Positions 33,043-41,739 of a stretch of DNA of 64,000 nt are shown in pieces. Below the pieces are notes generated by a model, which searched no databases, was not told the origin of the DNA, and was given only the letters and a program-made list of their open reading frames with translations. The stretch comes from Halobacillus salinus. GTDB lineage: Bacteria; Bacillota; Bacilli; Bacillales; Halobacillaceae. A program made the position numbers and the translations under genes. Positions within the stretch are counted from its first letter, which is position 1, and each line of letters starts with the position of its first letter. Location of the stretch: assembly GCF_004684905.1 (NCBI RefSeq), contig NZ_SRJC01000004.1:62001-126000 (forward strand), in the 5' to 3' direction.

Positions 33043-33600
33043 TTAATAAATGAACGGCACTAATCGGTACCTGGAAGAACACCAGCCCCGATATAGATCG
33101 CCATGAGCCTCAATAAGCATCGCTTCTTCAATGTGAATTCTATGTAGTAAAGCGATGGTCACAAGTACCCCACAGAATACCGCCGTCCAAACGTTCCCTA
33201 CCCCTAGACAAAACCCTATGACTATAAGCAACAACCCCGTATATAAAGGGTGGCGTAGCCATTTATAGGGTCCTGTGCTAACTAATTTATCCCCTTTTTG
33301 GACAGAAACATCACGTGTGAATTGATCTTTCAGATGTAAGATGCCCCAGTACCTCAACCCGACTCCTATAGCGTAGATTATTAACCCAAACCACCATAAC
33401 CACGGGGAAGTAATAACACCGAATTCCCATTCGCGCATAACCAACGAAACTGCCACCGCAAGAATGATCGCTACAAGAATGAGAGGGAACGAGCGACGCT
33501 CAAGCCTGTCTCCTTCTTGCGTATGACGGTTCCGGAACAGGAAGAACTCGACGATCCATAATACCGTCACGATGAGAAACAAGACTTCAAACCCACTCAT
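33043..33600 (-). CDS. Isoprenylcysteine carboxyl methyltransferase (ICMT) family membrane protein
   Basis: This membrane methyltransferase has about 185 residues and five hydrophobic segments. The ICMT/PEMT signature is clear: LVSTGPYKWLRHPLYTGLLL near residue 105-125 and the C-terminal HIEEAMLIEAHGDLYRGW-RYRLVPF. Bacteria lack prenylated CaaX proteins, so the acceptor must be something else, such as a lipid or carotenoid carboxylate. The start is uncertain: ATG at 33600 fits the family N-terminus, while ATGs at 33621 and 33651 are closer to GGGAGGGGG. It heads a two-gene unit with the carotenoid enzyme. Confidence 0.85.
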   Translation of the reverse strand: MSGFEVLFLIVTVLWIVEFFLFRNRHTQEGDRLERRSFPLILVAIILAVAVSLVMREWEFGVITSPWLWWFGLIIYAIGVGLRYWGILHLKDQFTRDVSVQKGDKLVSTGPYKWLRHPLYTGLLLIVIGFCLGVGNVWTAVFCGVLVTIALLHRIHIEEAMLIEAHGDLYRGWCSSRYRLVPFIY

Positions 33601-33721
33601 GTGACCTGGCCCATCATCCATTTCAGACTCAGCATGCCTTCCCCCTCCCATAACTTGACACAACTGCTATCTTTTACTTTTCCCATTGCATCAATCGTCT
33701 AAACAGCTACCAATAAAAAAC

Positions 33722-33750
33722 TTGCTTCCCATAGATCCTCCACGTAAGAT
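33722..33750 (+). promoter_or_regulatory. Candidate SigA promoter for the small gene at 33795
   Basis: TTGCTT (33722-33727) and TAAGAT (33745-33750) are separated by 17 bases, with transcription expected from about 33757. Confidence 0.4.
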
Positions 33751-33794
33751 AAAGGAAAACTACGGAAACAAGAAAGGTTGTTCTGATTTTGACC

Positions 33795-33941
33795 ATGTTC
33801 TACTGGATCTTCATTCTGTCTGTCGTCATCATGACCTTCTTCGTCATTTTCCGGAAGCTGACAAAGAGCAGCTACTGGATTATGGGAATTATCCTTATCA
33901 TTTATACCCTTCTACTGATTTGGAATATACCTCCCCGTTAA
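33795..33941 (+). CDS. Small two-helix membrane protein (48 residues)
   Basis: The frame encodes two hydrophobic helices (FYWIFILSVVIMTFFVIF and YWIMGIILIIYTLLLIW) joined by a basic turn RKLTKSS, ending IPPR. A promoter lies upstream. The ribosome-binding site is weak: GAAAGG lies 17 bases before the ATG, or 11 before an in-frame TTG at 33789. A longer frame overlapping it (from 33686) lacks such structure. I recognise no family; the helix-turn-helix hydrophobic pattern is the main evidence. Confidence 0.5.
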   Translation: MFYWIFILSVVIMTFFVIFRKLTKSSYWIMGIILIIYTLLLIWNIPPR

Positions 33942-33966
33942 GAAAGCAAAAGTAGAAATAAGCCAT

Positions 33967-33992
33967 AAAAAAAAGAGAGGTCCTCCCCCTCT
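33967..33992 (-). terminator. Terminator of the small leftward gene at 33999
   Basis: AGAGG (33976-33980) and CCTCT (33988-33992) form a short stem, followed leftward by eight T. Confidence 0.55.
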
Positions 33993-33998
33993 TCTTCC

Positions 33999-34223
33999 TC
34001 ACTTACCTTCTCTTCTCTGCTTATTGATCGCTTCTCTGATGTGATAAAGCTCCGCATACATCGCCGTAACATATACAAGTAATATACTAAGGAACATCGA
34101 CAGTACAAAAACGGATCCGTCCAGTGCAAATCCCAGCACGGACGTAAAGCCGACAATGGCTCCGATAATGACGCCGATTCCTGTTAACGTTAATATTTTT
34201 TGAAGCGTTACTGAATAAAACAC
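33999..34223 (-). CDS. Small integral membrane protein (74 residues)
   Basis: Two hydrophobic helices (about residues 8-28 and 38-58 of the shorter form) are followed by an amphipathic, charged tail (ELYHIREAINKQRREGK). I start at the GTG at 34223, six bases after GGGGTGG; the ATG at 34256 is eleven codons upstream without a ribosome-binding site. I do not recognise the family. It has its own terminator and stands between unrelated transporters. Confidence 0.65.
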   Translation of the reverse strand: MFYSVTLQKILTLTGIGVIIGAIVGFTSVLGFALDGSVFVLSMFLSILLVYVTAMYAELYHIREAINKQRREGK

Positions 34224-34306
34224 AAAGAACCACCCCTCTAACCTTCTTTTTGTCAATATACCCTAGAGGCATTCATATTACACATCGCAGCATTGAAAGA
34301 CTCCAC

Positions 34307-34339
34307 AAAAAAAAACGCCACCCCAGTAGGAGTGACGTT
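34307..34339 (-). terminator. Terminator of the dicarboxylate symporter gene
   Basis: AACGCCACCCC (34314-34324) pairs with GGAGTGACGTT (34329-34339, two mismatches), followed leftward by nine T. Confidence 0.8.
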
Positions 34340-34343
34340 CATA

Positions 34344-35585
34344 TTAAGCTTCCATTCGCTCGGAGCGAACATCCGTTACACCATGTTTTTTCTCAGATTC
34401 GGAAACGACTACTGCACAAGCAGCATCGCCTGTAATGTTCAGAGCAGTTCTCGTCATATCCAGAATACGGTCAATACCGATGATCAAGGCGATTCCCTCT
34501 ACCGGCAGGCTGACTTGAGTCAGAACCATAGCTAGCATAATCAACCCGACTCCCGGTACACCAGCTGTTCCAATACTTGCAAGTACTGCGGTCAGGATGA
34601 CCATGATAATGGCCGAAAACCCTAAGTCTACGTTATACACTTGGGCGATGAAGACTGTTGCCACACCTTGCATGATAGCTGTCCCGTCCATATTGATCGT
34701 GGCACCAAGTGGTTGAACGAAACTACTGATCGGCTTTGGTACGTTCAGTTTCTCCTGTGCCGTTTTCATTGAAATCGGCAAAGTAGAACTACTACTGGAC
34801 GTACTGAATCCGACGGTCATAGCCGGGAAGAAGTTCTTGAAGAAATGAATTGGATTCATGTTTCCTAAGAATTTCACGGCTGCACCGTATGCGATAAGAG
34901 CATGAAGGAAAAGTCCGAGTACAACAACAAACATGTACATCAACATACCTTCTAGTCCGTCCCAACCTAACTCACCAACGGCTGATGCCAGAAGACCGAA
35001 TGCGCCATATGGAGCGAACTTCATGATCAAGTTCACCAAGTACATCATAATGTCATTCCCCTGCTCAAGCACCTTCAAAAGCCCTTCTGTTTTCTTGCCA
35101 AGGACTGCTAGTGCAAGGCCGATGAACACGGAGAAGAAGATGATCTGTAGCATGTTTCCTTCCACCATAGCCTGAATTGGGTTCGTAGGAATGATGTTTG
35201 TAAATGTCTCCACAATCGTCGGCGCCTCTTGTGCTTCATATTCCGCTCCTGATGTGTCAATATCCATGTTACCCGGCTGAATGAGGAAAGCCAGTGAAAT
35301 CGCAATGGAAATTGCAATCGTTGTAGTTGCTAAGAAAAACCCTATTGTTTTCCCACCGATTCGTCCCAGCTTCTTAGGATCTCCCAAGGAAGCCGTTCCT
35401 AAAGTGATAGAGAAGAAGACAATCGGAACAACAAGCATCTTAATCAGGTTTAAGAAGATGGTTCCGAGGGGACCGAACACATACGTATCTAATCTAGTAA
35501 ACCACTCTGGTGCAGCAGAATGGAGAACAAGTCCGAGGACGGCACCGAGTAGTAAACCAATTAGTATTTTTCCTGTTAGTTTCAA
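34344..35585 (-). CDS. Dicarboxylate/amino acid:cation symporter (DAACS, GltP/GltT-like)
   Basis: This symporter of about 413 residues drives glutamate/aspartate or C4-dicarboxylate uptake with Na+ or H+. The serine-rich re-entrant loop AFSTSSSSSTLP (here MTVGFSTSSSSSTLP), the NMDGTAIMQG motif of TM7 and the second hairpin IGTAGVPGVG are present, as is DRILDMTRTALNITGD of TM8. I prefer the TTG at 35585, seven bases after GGAGG; the ATG at 35591 is only two bases from it. Amino acid versus dicarboxylate specificity cannot be read reliably here. Confidence 0.92.
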   Translation of the reverse strand: MKLTGKILIGLLLGAVLGLVLHSAAPEWFTRLDTYVFGPLGTIFLNLIKMLVVPIVFFSITLGTASLGDPKKLGRIGGKTIGFFLATTTIAISIAISLAFLIQPGNMDIDTSGAEYEAQEAPTIVETFTNIIPTNPIQAMVEGNMLQIIFFSVFIGLALAVLGKKTEGLLKVLEQGNDIMMYLVNLIMKFAPYGAFGLLASAVGELGWDGLEGMLMYMFVVVLGLFLHALIAYGAAVKFLGNMNPIHFFKNFFPAMTVGFSTSSSSSTLPISMKTAQEKLNVPKPISSFVQPLGATINMDGTAIMQGVATVFIAQVYNVDLGFSAIIMVILTAVLASIGTAGVPGVGLIMLAMVLTQVSLPVEGIALIIGIDRILDMTRTALNITGDAACAVVVSESEKKHGVTDVRSERMEA

Positions 35586-36013
35586 AGTCATGACCTCCTG
35601 ATGCGAATGATAACGCTTTCTTATTATTTCCTTCTTAGAGAATGAATAGAAAGCATAATAAATTCGAATGAAATTGTTTAGTAGATTTGAGTTTGCCCCA
35701 GGACGGAGCTTAGGTAAAGGAACTGCTTATATAGGACGGAATTGTGTGAAAATAGAAATAATTAAAGTGAGTTTCTATTGCGCCATTTTAGAATTATAGC
35801 ACACTAAAGTCCAACAGAAAATCATATTTTTTCAGGATAAGTAGAATGTCATATCTCTGTTTATTGCCTAATTCATGACAAAAACACCCTGCCAATCAGG
35901 CAGGGTGTCTATTTCTATTACCATCTTTTTTTGCAATGCATCCATCTTATTTCCATACTAGAGTCAGTAATATTCTATTATCTTTCTACCAATTTAATCC
36001 AATAACTATTCTA
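35586..36013. other. 428-bp intergenic stretch without a gene
   Basis: Apart from the symporter ribosome-binding site at the left and the terminator at 35884-35908 I see no supported gene. A cre-like TGATAACGCTTTCT at 35605-35618 has two mismatches and is not called. The stretch is AT-rich with several stops in all frames. Confidence 0.6.
35884..35908 (-). terminator. Terminator downstream of metY
   Basis: A perfect 10-bp stem ACACCCTGCC/GGCAGGGTGT has a 5-base loop and is followed leftward by TTTTTG. It lies about 105 bases past the metY stop. Confidence 0.85.
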
Positions 36014-37324
36014 TTAAGACTTTACGGTTTCCTGACCAGTAGCTACTGCAATCGCATGGTCAAGATCTTGAATCAAGTCTTTCGCCGACTCCAGTCCAAC
36101 GGAGAGGCGAACCATCTCTTCTGTTACACCACTTGAAACCAACTCTTCTCCTGAAAGCTGCTGGTGGGTAGTGGAGGCAGGGTGGATGATAAGCGACTTA
36201 GCATCTCCGACGTTCGCAACGTGAGACCACAATGTAATGTTATCAATTAAGGAGCGACCGGTTTCTCTTCCACCTTTGATTCCGAACACAACTACTGATC
36301 CATATCCATTGTCTAAGTATTTGTCTGCTAGCTGATGCGCTGGATGATCTTCTAACCCTGGATAAGCGACCCACTCTACATCAGGGTGCCCCTTCAAGTG
36401 TTCGGCTATGGTTTGTGCGTTTTCATGGTGCCTCGCTATTCTCAAGTGCAGAGTCTCAAGTCCTTGCAATAGCAGGAACGCATTCTGTGGACTCAAGCAG
36501 GACCCGAAATCACGAAGCAACTGGACTCGTAATTTTGTAATATAAGCAACGTTACCGAGATCCTTTGCATATACAATACCGTTGTAACTTTGATCAGGTT
36601 CTGTGAAAACTGGGAACTTCCCATTTCCCCAATCAAATTGTCCTCCGTCCACTACTACGCCTCCGATTGTCGTACCGTGACCACCAATCCACTTTGTTGC
36701 GGAGTGGATAACGATATCGGCTCCGTATTCAATCGGCTTACACGTATAAGGAGTGGCAAATGTGTTATCAATGATTAGCGGTAGATCGTTTGCATGGGCC
36801 ACGGCGGCTACTTTTTCGATATCTAAAACGTGAAGACTAGGGTTTCCGATTGTCTCTGCGTAAACTGCCTTTGTTTTGTCCGTAATAGCAGCTTTAAAGT
36901 TCTCTGGATCTTCCGGATCTACGAATTTAACTTTGATGCCATAACGAGGTAAAGTGTTAGCGAACAAATTGTATGTCCCACCGTACAGGTTCGCTGCTGC
37001 CACTATTTCATCGCCTGCTCCAGCAATGTTCATAATTGAAAGGGCAATAGCGGACATTCCAGATGCAGTAGCCACCGATGCCACACCACCTTCAAGGAGT
37101 GCCATACGCTGCTCAAACACATCGACCGTTGGGTTCATGATGCGGGAATAAATATTACCAGGCTCTTCTAAGGCAAATAAACTTTGGGCATGTTCTGTAT
37201 TATCGAATACATAAGATGTCGTCTGATAAATCGGTACGGCCCTTGAACCTGTTGTCGGATCAGGCGACTGCCCTCCGTGCAGCGAAAGCGTCTCAATATC
37301 ATAACCCTCTACATGTTTACTCAT
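36014..37324 (-). CDS. metY: O-acetylhomoserine sulfhydrylase (homocysteine synthase), PLP-dependent
   Basis: This 436-residue Cys/Met-metabolism PLP enzyme makes homocysteine from O-acetylhomoserine and sulfide. Visible are the N-terminal [30 protein letters not shown], the substrate segment [17 protein letters not shown], and the PLP lysine in [16 protein letters not shown]. The long insertion and the [15 protein letters not shown] motif distinguish it from MetI/MetC. ATG at 37324 follows GAGGAGG; 33 codons of open frame upstream overlap the riboswitch terminator and are not coding. SAM represses it through the S-box upstream. Confidence 0.95.
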   Translation of the reverse strand: MSKHVEGYDIETLSLHGGQSPDPTTGSRAVPIYQTTSYVFDNTEHAQSLFALEEPGNIYSRIMNPTVDVFEQRMALLEGGVASVATASGMSAIALSIMNIAGAGDEIVAAANLYGGTYNLFANTLPRYGIKVKFVDPEDPENFKAAITDKTKAVYAETIGNPSLHVLDIEKVAAVAHANDLPLIIDNTFATPYTCKPIEYGADIVIHSATKWIGGHGTTIGGVVVDGGQFDWGNGKFPVFTEPDQSYNGIVYAKDLGNVAYITKLRVQLLRDFGSCLSPQNAFLLLQGLETLHLRIARHHENAQTIAEHLKGHPDVEWVAYPGLEDHPAHQLADKYLDNGYGSVVVFGIKGGRETGRSLIDNITLWSHVANVGDAKSLIIHPASTTHQQLSGEELVSSGVTEEMVRLSVGLESAKDLIQDLDHAIAVATGQETVKS

Positions 37325-37353
37325 TTTTTCGTCCTCCTCGATTTTATAAATGC

Positions 37354-37387
37354 AAAAATCCCCTCTTCTTTGATAAGAAGAGGGGAT
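37354..37387 (-). terminator. S-box-controlled terminator before metY
   Basis: A perfect 13-bp stem (37358-37370 with 37375-37387) has a 4-base loop and leftward T5. The loop-side CTTATC can instead pair with GATAAG of the riboswitch P1, forming the antiterminator. Confidence 0.92.
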
Positions 37388-37403
37388 GGAATAAACGGTC
37401 CTC

Positions 37404-37513
37404 CTCTTATCTTCCAGATCCATTGATCTGTAGGACGTAGCACCTTTTCAAACCGTTGTTTGAAGGTTGCCGGGCTTCGCAGGGCCTATTCCCTCAGCCG
37501 CTCATGATAAGAG
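37404..37513 (-). promoter_or_regulatory. SAM-I (S-box) riboswitch controlling metY
   Basis: Read on the minus strand, CTCTTATCATGAGCGGCTGAGGGA, then AGGCCC, GAAGCCCGGCAACC, AAGGTGCTA and GATAAGAG follow the S-box order exactly. P1 is formed by 37506-37513 with 37404-37411. Binding of SAM stabilises P1 and lets the downstream terminator form, so metY is expressed when methionine/SAM is low. Confidence 0.97.
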
Positions 37514-37539
37514 TTCCTTATATAATGACTATGATGAGA

Positions 37540-37568
37540 ATTATATAAACAAATTATCTGAATGTCAA
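37540..37568 (-). promoter_or_regulatory. Consensus SigA promoter of metY
   Basis: On the minus strand TTGACA and TATAAT are both perfect and exactly 17 bases apart, placing the transcription start about 20 bases before the S-box. Confidence 0.9.
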
Positions 37569-37583
37569 TAATTTTCTGACCAT

Positions 37584-38726
37584 TCACTCAGATGATTGCT
37601 TTAATGCTTCTTCGAACTGTTGAATAATATCATTTGTCTCTTCAATTCCAATCGACAAACGGATCACACGACTGTTAATGCCGATCTGTTCTCTCTGTGC
37701 ATCCGAAAGGGCACGGTGAGAAGTCCTGATTGGATAGGATACTGTCGTTTCCACTCCAGCAAGGGTAGGCGCGATTTTGACCCAGCCCAGAGACTTGAAG
37801 AAGGTCTCTACATTTACCTGTTGACTAAGCTCAATCGTCACGATGGCACCATTCCCACGTTCCGAAACAAATTTCGGATAGTAGACTTGTTGAACAAGAT
37901 CATTCTCCTCAAGTGTACTTGCCAACGCTTTGGCGTTCCCTGATTGTTGCTTCATGCGAAGGCCGAGCGTTTTGGCTCCTCGCTGGGTAAGCCAAGCTTC
38001 AAATGGGCTCAAGTTAGCCCCAAGCGTCACTACTTTTTGTGTAGCCTTTTGAATCAGATTCTCCTTCCCGACGAGCACACCAGATGTGACGTCGCTATGC
38101 CCTCCAATATATTTAGTAGCACTATGTACAACTAAATCGACCCCTTTTAGAACTGGTTGAAGCAAGTAAGGCGTCGCAAATGTATTATCGACCATAGTGG
38201 CTAACCCGTGGTCTTTCGCAAGCTGGACAAGACCTTCTACATTCTCTACACGGAGAAAAGGATTAGAGACGGATTCTGTGTAGAGCAACGTTGTGTTCTC
38301 TTTAATGGCCTGTTGAACGTTCTCTAAGTCTTGGAAAGAAACCATGGTAACTTCTATTCCGAAAGTATCTAATTCTGCATTCAATAATTTATGCGTCCCC
38401 CCGTAAACATCATCCGCTGCAACAATATGGTCACCAGGTGACGCGACAGCTAAGATTCCAGCAAGGATCGCAGACATTCCAGAAGAGGTGGCAACACCTG
38501 CTTCAGCTTCTTCGAGTGCTGCAATTGTTTGGCTCAGCTCATCTGTATTCGGATTTCTTTCTCTTGAATAAAGGTAAGGAACGTCTCCCTCATAGTAGCT
38601 TTCTAAATGGTCCAGATCTTCGAAAGTAAAGGCGGTAGATTGATAAATCGGTGTGTTTTTACTGTTTTGAACTTGCTTTTGGTTCAATTTTTGATGGACG
38701 ACTTTTGTATCGAACGAAGAACTCAT
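37584..38726 (-). CDS. Cystathionine gamma-synthase / gamma-lyase type PLP enzyme (MetI/MccB-like)
   Basis: This 380-residue trans-sulfuration enzyme has the substrate-binding YSRERNPNTDELSQTIAALE, the PLP lysine in LVVHSATKYIGGHSDV, and the C-terminal TTVSYPIRTSHRAL-IRLSIGIE. The family includes synthases (MetI), beta-lyases (MetC) and cystathionine gamma-lyases (MccB) that cannot be separated safely by eye. The start ATG at 38726 follows AAGGAAGAG. It lies upstream of, and on the same strand as, the S-box-metY unit but ends before its promoter. No S-box precedes this gene itself. Confidence 0.88.
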   Translation of the reverse strand: MSSSFDTKVVHQKLNQKQVQNSKNTPIYQSTAFTFEDLDHLESYYEGDVPYLYSRERNPNTDELSQTIAALEEAEAGVATSSGMSAILAGILAVASPGDHIVAADDVYGGTHKLLNAELDTFGIEVTMVSFQDLENVQQAIKENTTLLYTESVSNPFLRVENVEGLVQLAKDHGLATMVDNTFATPYLLQPVLKGVDLVVHSATKYIGGHSDVTSGVLVGKENLIQKATQKVVTLGANLSPFEAWLTQRGAKTLGLRMKQQSGNAKALASTLEENDLVQQVYYPKFVSERGNGAIVTIELSQQVNVETFFKSLGWVKIAPTLAGVETTVSYPIRTSHRALSDAQREQIGINSRVIRLSIGIEETNDIIQQFEEALKQSSE

Positions 38727-38787
38727 CAACTCTTCCTTTCCCGATGTGTATTTGTTGAATGATTATAAAGAGCCTCTCTCTATTCTG

Positions 38788-39381
38788 TCAAAGTTTTTCG
38801 ACTTTTTTCTCGAGTTGTTGTAGCAGATATTTGAAGTACCCCAATTCATGAGGGACGATGTCTTGGCGCTCCATCAGCCCAGCATCTCCAGTAATGACAG
38901 AACGATAAGGTACCGCTCTTTCATCGATGTTGGACAAGTCGTCTGATGTGATCCGGATTATATCGACGACCTCATCACTTGTTTCCAATTTCATATCAGG
39001 TGTAACCTGCATTAGAAAAAGGCGGCATAGTTCCCGGTCCACTCCACCTTGAATGACTAACTCTTCTTTGTAGGTTCCGATTCTAAATAGTTTGTCTGGT
39101 GTAGCCGTTATTCCGACTTCCTCTTCGATTTCTCTTAACCCAGCGGAAATCACATCTTCACCAGCCTCGATATGACCTGCGACGGTAATATCGAAAAGCG
39201 AAGGAAATTCCGCTTTGTCGGCAGCCCTTTTTTGAAAATAAAGGAATGTACCATGTTCTGACGGTTGATAACACCAGCAGTGGAAGGTTTCGTGCCAGTT
39301 CCCATCCTTGTGCACCTGCTTCCGTTCTTTGATGCCTGCATTCTCCATCTGATCATTAAAGATCTGTAGCTGTTCGCTCAT
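38788..39381 (-). CDS. Nudix hydrolase (isopentenyl-diphosphate isomerase-like fold)
   Basis: This 197-residue Nudix protein carries the complete box GHIEAGEDVISAGLREIEEEVGI (GX5EX7REUXEEXGU) near residues 69-91. The preceding HETFHCWCYQ and LYFQKRAADKAEFPSLFDITVAGH resemble YfcD/IDI-like Nudix enzymes. The substrate is an unidentified nucleoside-diphosphate derivative. It lies 60 bp upstream of the MetI-like gene, in the same orientation. Confidence 0.9.
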   Translation of the reverse strand: MSEQLQIFNDQMENAGIKERKQVHKDGNWHETFHCWCYQPSEHGTFLYFQKRAADKAEFPSLFDITVAGHIEAGEDVISAGLREIEEEVGITATPDKLFRIGTYKEELVIQGGVDRELCRLFLMQVTPDMKLETSDEVVDIIRITSDDLSNIDERAVPYRSVITGDAGLMERQDIVPHELGYFKYLLQQLEKKVEKL

Positions 39382-39402
39382 ACCTGGTCTCCCCTCACAT
39401 AG

Positions 39403-39431
39403 AAAAAAAGCGTGAACCTATAGGCTCACGC
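39403..39431 (-). terminator. Terminator overlapping the 3' end of the GGDEF-EAL gene
   Basis: GCGTGAACCTA/TAGGCTCACGC (39410-39431) is nearly perfect and is followed leftward by seven T. The stop codon of the gene (39420-39418) lies at its centre. Confidence 0.9.
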
Positions 39432-41550
39432 ATTCAGCTGGTTGTGGTTTGCTGAAGTAATACCCTTGATAATCATAACAACCTTTTTGACTCAAGTAAC
39501 GAATATGTGCTTCTCGCTCGACACCTTCTGCAATAATCTGCAGCCTCAAGCTCTGAGCCATAGCTATAATCGCACTGACAATAGCCACATCATTCTCTCC
39601 TGCGTCTATTTTGTTAATAAACGAGCGATCGATTTTGATCGCATCGACAGGCAGACGACTTAAATAACTAAGGGAAGAGAACCCTACGCCGAAGTCATCC
39701 AGATGAACTTTGACCCCCTTATCACGCAACTGTTTCAATGTTTCTATACTACGATCGAAATCTTGCAGCACCATCGTTTCTGTAATTTCCACAACAAGGT
39801 TTTCGGGAGATAGATTGGATGCTTCGAGTGCACCAAATATTTTTTCAGAAAGTGTCTCATCTACGAATTGACGCGCAGACAAATTGACCGATATGTTTAA
39901 ATCAGGTCTTTTATAACGAAGCTGCCACACTTTCAACTGACGACACGCTTCATTCAGGACCCATTCCCCGAGTTGTGTAATCATTCCACTCTCTTCTGCA
40001 AGCCTAATGAAGAAATGAGGGGAAAGCAGTCCGAATTCCGGCTGTTGCCAACGGATCAATGCTTCATAACCGATGATCCGCCTCGTCCGTCCACATATTT
40101 GTGGCTGATAGTGTAAAACGAACTCTCGCTTATCCAGGGCATGGTGCAACGCCTGCTTCAGCATCATCTCTTCACGCATTTCTTGACTCATCTGCGCATC
40201 ATAGAGCTCATAACGGTTCTTACCGCTCCGCTTCACTTTTTGCATGGCTGCATTCGCATACCGAAGCATCGCGTCTTCATCGGTCCCATCATGAGGGAAA
40301 AAGCTCACACCTATACTGACCGTTGTGTAGTACTCTTTCTGACCGATCATGAAAGGGCGACCCATCGATTGAATGACATGATCGGCCATGGAACACACTT
40401 CATCTACCGTTGACACATCTTTCAAGAGGACGACAAATTCATCGCTGCTGATTCGCGATATGATACAGCGCTTCCTAGCAAACGTTCGCTTCAAATGAAC
40501 GGCAAACTCCCTTAATAATTCGTCCCCTTTTTCATGTCCCCACGTATCATTGATCATCTTGAAATTATCTAGATCAATGATGAGCAAACCTAACTTTGTG
40601 TCTTGGTCGCAAGCAGCTTTCAACTCCTGCTTCATCAATTCCGAAAAGTAATCCCGCTTTGCGAGACCTGTCAATGAATCATACTGCGATAACTTCTGTA
40701 GCTTAGATTCTGCTTTCATCTTCGTTAATTCGTTTTCAATTCGATCGGCTAGGATTTGAAAAATCGCACGACTTAAAGGTCCGTTACTAAAGGGCTTGCT
40801 ATCCATGATCACAATTATTCCGACGACATCCCCTTGTGAATTCAACAACGCTTTCCCCAAGTAACTCTGGATGTCATGCTGCCGGAGAAAATCGTCTTCT
40901 GGGTAAAGAGACTGTACATCTGCCTGAAAGAAACATTCGTGTTCTACCAAAACATCCTCACAAGGCGTACCCTCCAGTGAGTAGTGATAACCGGATGACG
41001 TGACGCCGTCATGGTACATCGAAATCGTTGACACCACACCCTTATCATCAGTGGACAACTCCCCCACGAGTACCGTATTAACTCCCAATAGCCCTGCTAA
41101 ATATTCGACAAAGAAATTGAAGAACGATTGACCGTTAGCTGTCGAGAATGCTTCGCCGATTTCTGTGATCGATCGTTTCAGCTGATTCAGTTCATCTTGG
41201 CAAAATGAGCCCGATACGGAAAGACCACTGTATCCAAGAAATGTTTGATCATCTGTGTGAAACGGGGTAACGACATCTTTCACCCATCGGTACCCATTCT
41301 TGCTTTTCAATCGATAGTTCAAATGGAACGTCTGCTTCCGGTTTGGATCGGTGACCAACTTCATTAAGCTAAGGTCTTCCTTATGTATGAGATCTCTTAT
41401 CTCAGACTTTGAAATTGATGCGTTGTCCATCCCCAAGTCTTCTGTCAAAGCATCATTCAAATAAACTCTCTGGTCCCTCTGGTCAAAAAACCACATAGGT
41501 ATGGAAAGCTGTTTGAGCGTTTTCCAAGGATGATCGATTGTCTGAGCCAT
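39418..41550 (-). CDS. PAS-GAF-GGDEF-EAL protein; predicted c-di-GMP phosphodiesterase with degenerate cyclase domain
   Basis: This 710-residue soluble protein has an N-terminal PAS domain (about 1-120), a GAF-like domain (about 130-285), GGDEF (about 290-450) and EAL (about 460-710). The cyclase signature is SSDEF instead of GGDEF, which usually abolishes c-di-GMP synthesis. The EAL half looks intact: YEALIRW, NLSARQF, VEITET, LDDFGVGFSSL and IIAEGVE. It therefore probably degrades c-di-GMP, with the GGDEF part as a GTP sensor. ATG at 41550 follows GGTGAGAGG. Confidence 0.92.
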   Translation of the reverse strand: MAQTIDHPWKTLKQLSIPMWFFDQRDQRVYLNDALTEDLGMDNASISKSEIRDLIHKEDLSLMKLVTDPNRKQTFHLNYRLKSKNGYRWVKDVVTPFHTDDQTFLGYSGLSVSGSFCQDELNQLKRSITEIGEAFSTANGQSFFNFFVEYLAGLLGVNTVLVGELSTDDKGVVSTISMYHDGVTSSGYHYSLEGTPCEDVLVEHECFFQADVQSLYPEDDFLRQHDIQSYLGKALLNSQGDVVGIIVIMDSKPFSNGPLSRAIFQILADRIENELTKMKAESKLQKLSQYDSLTGLAKRDYFSELMKQELKAACDQDTKLGLLIIDLDNFKMINDTWGHEKGDELLREFAVHLKRTFARKRCIISRISSDEFVVLLKDVSTVDEVCSMADHVIQSMGRPFMIGQKEYYTTVSIGVSFFPHDGTDEDAMLRYANAAMQKVKRSGKNRYELYDAQMSQEMREEMMLKQALHHALDKREFVLHYQPQICGRTRRIIGYEALIRWQQPEFGLLSPHFFIRLAEESGMITQLGEWVLNEACRQLKVWQLRYKRPDLNISVNLSARQFVDETLSEKIFGALEASNLSPENLVVEITETMVLQDFDRSIETLKQLRDKGVKVHLDDFGVGFSSLSYLSRLPVDAIKIDRSFINKIDAGENDVAIVSAIIAMAQSLRLQIIAEGVEREAHIRYLSQKGCYDYQGYYFSKPQPAECVSL

Positions 41551-41739
41551 TCCTCTCACCTACTCATGCTTGAATTTAGAACCGTTTTCTTTAAATATCG
41601 GAAAATTTCAAAAAAAGTTAAGAAGTCCCCAGTTTTTTATCATAATCCGAATAAATTGGTGAGGAGGGTACAGAACTAATAAAGCAGTAGGTTTCAGTGA
41701 GCATCTCAGCGTGGAATAAAGGAATAAGGAGGTGAGTTC

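Noticed and set aside
33686-33955. 89-codon rightward frame overlapping the small membrane frame
   Set aside because: It has no ribosome-binding site and an unstructured, low-quality product; the overlapping frame has clear membrane helices.
35605-35618. cre-like TGATAACGCTTTCT upstream of the symporter gene
   Set aside because: Two mismatches at conserved positions; too weak to call beside the perfect site at 1070-1083.
37325-37423. N-terminal extension of metY
   Set aside because: It lies in the S-box terminator and P1 region. The ATG at 37324 has a strong GAGGAGG.
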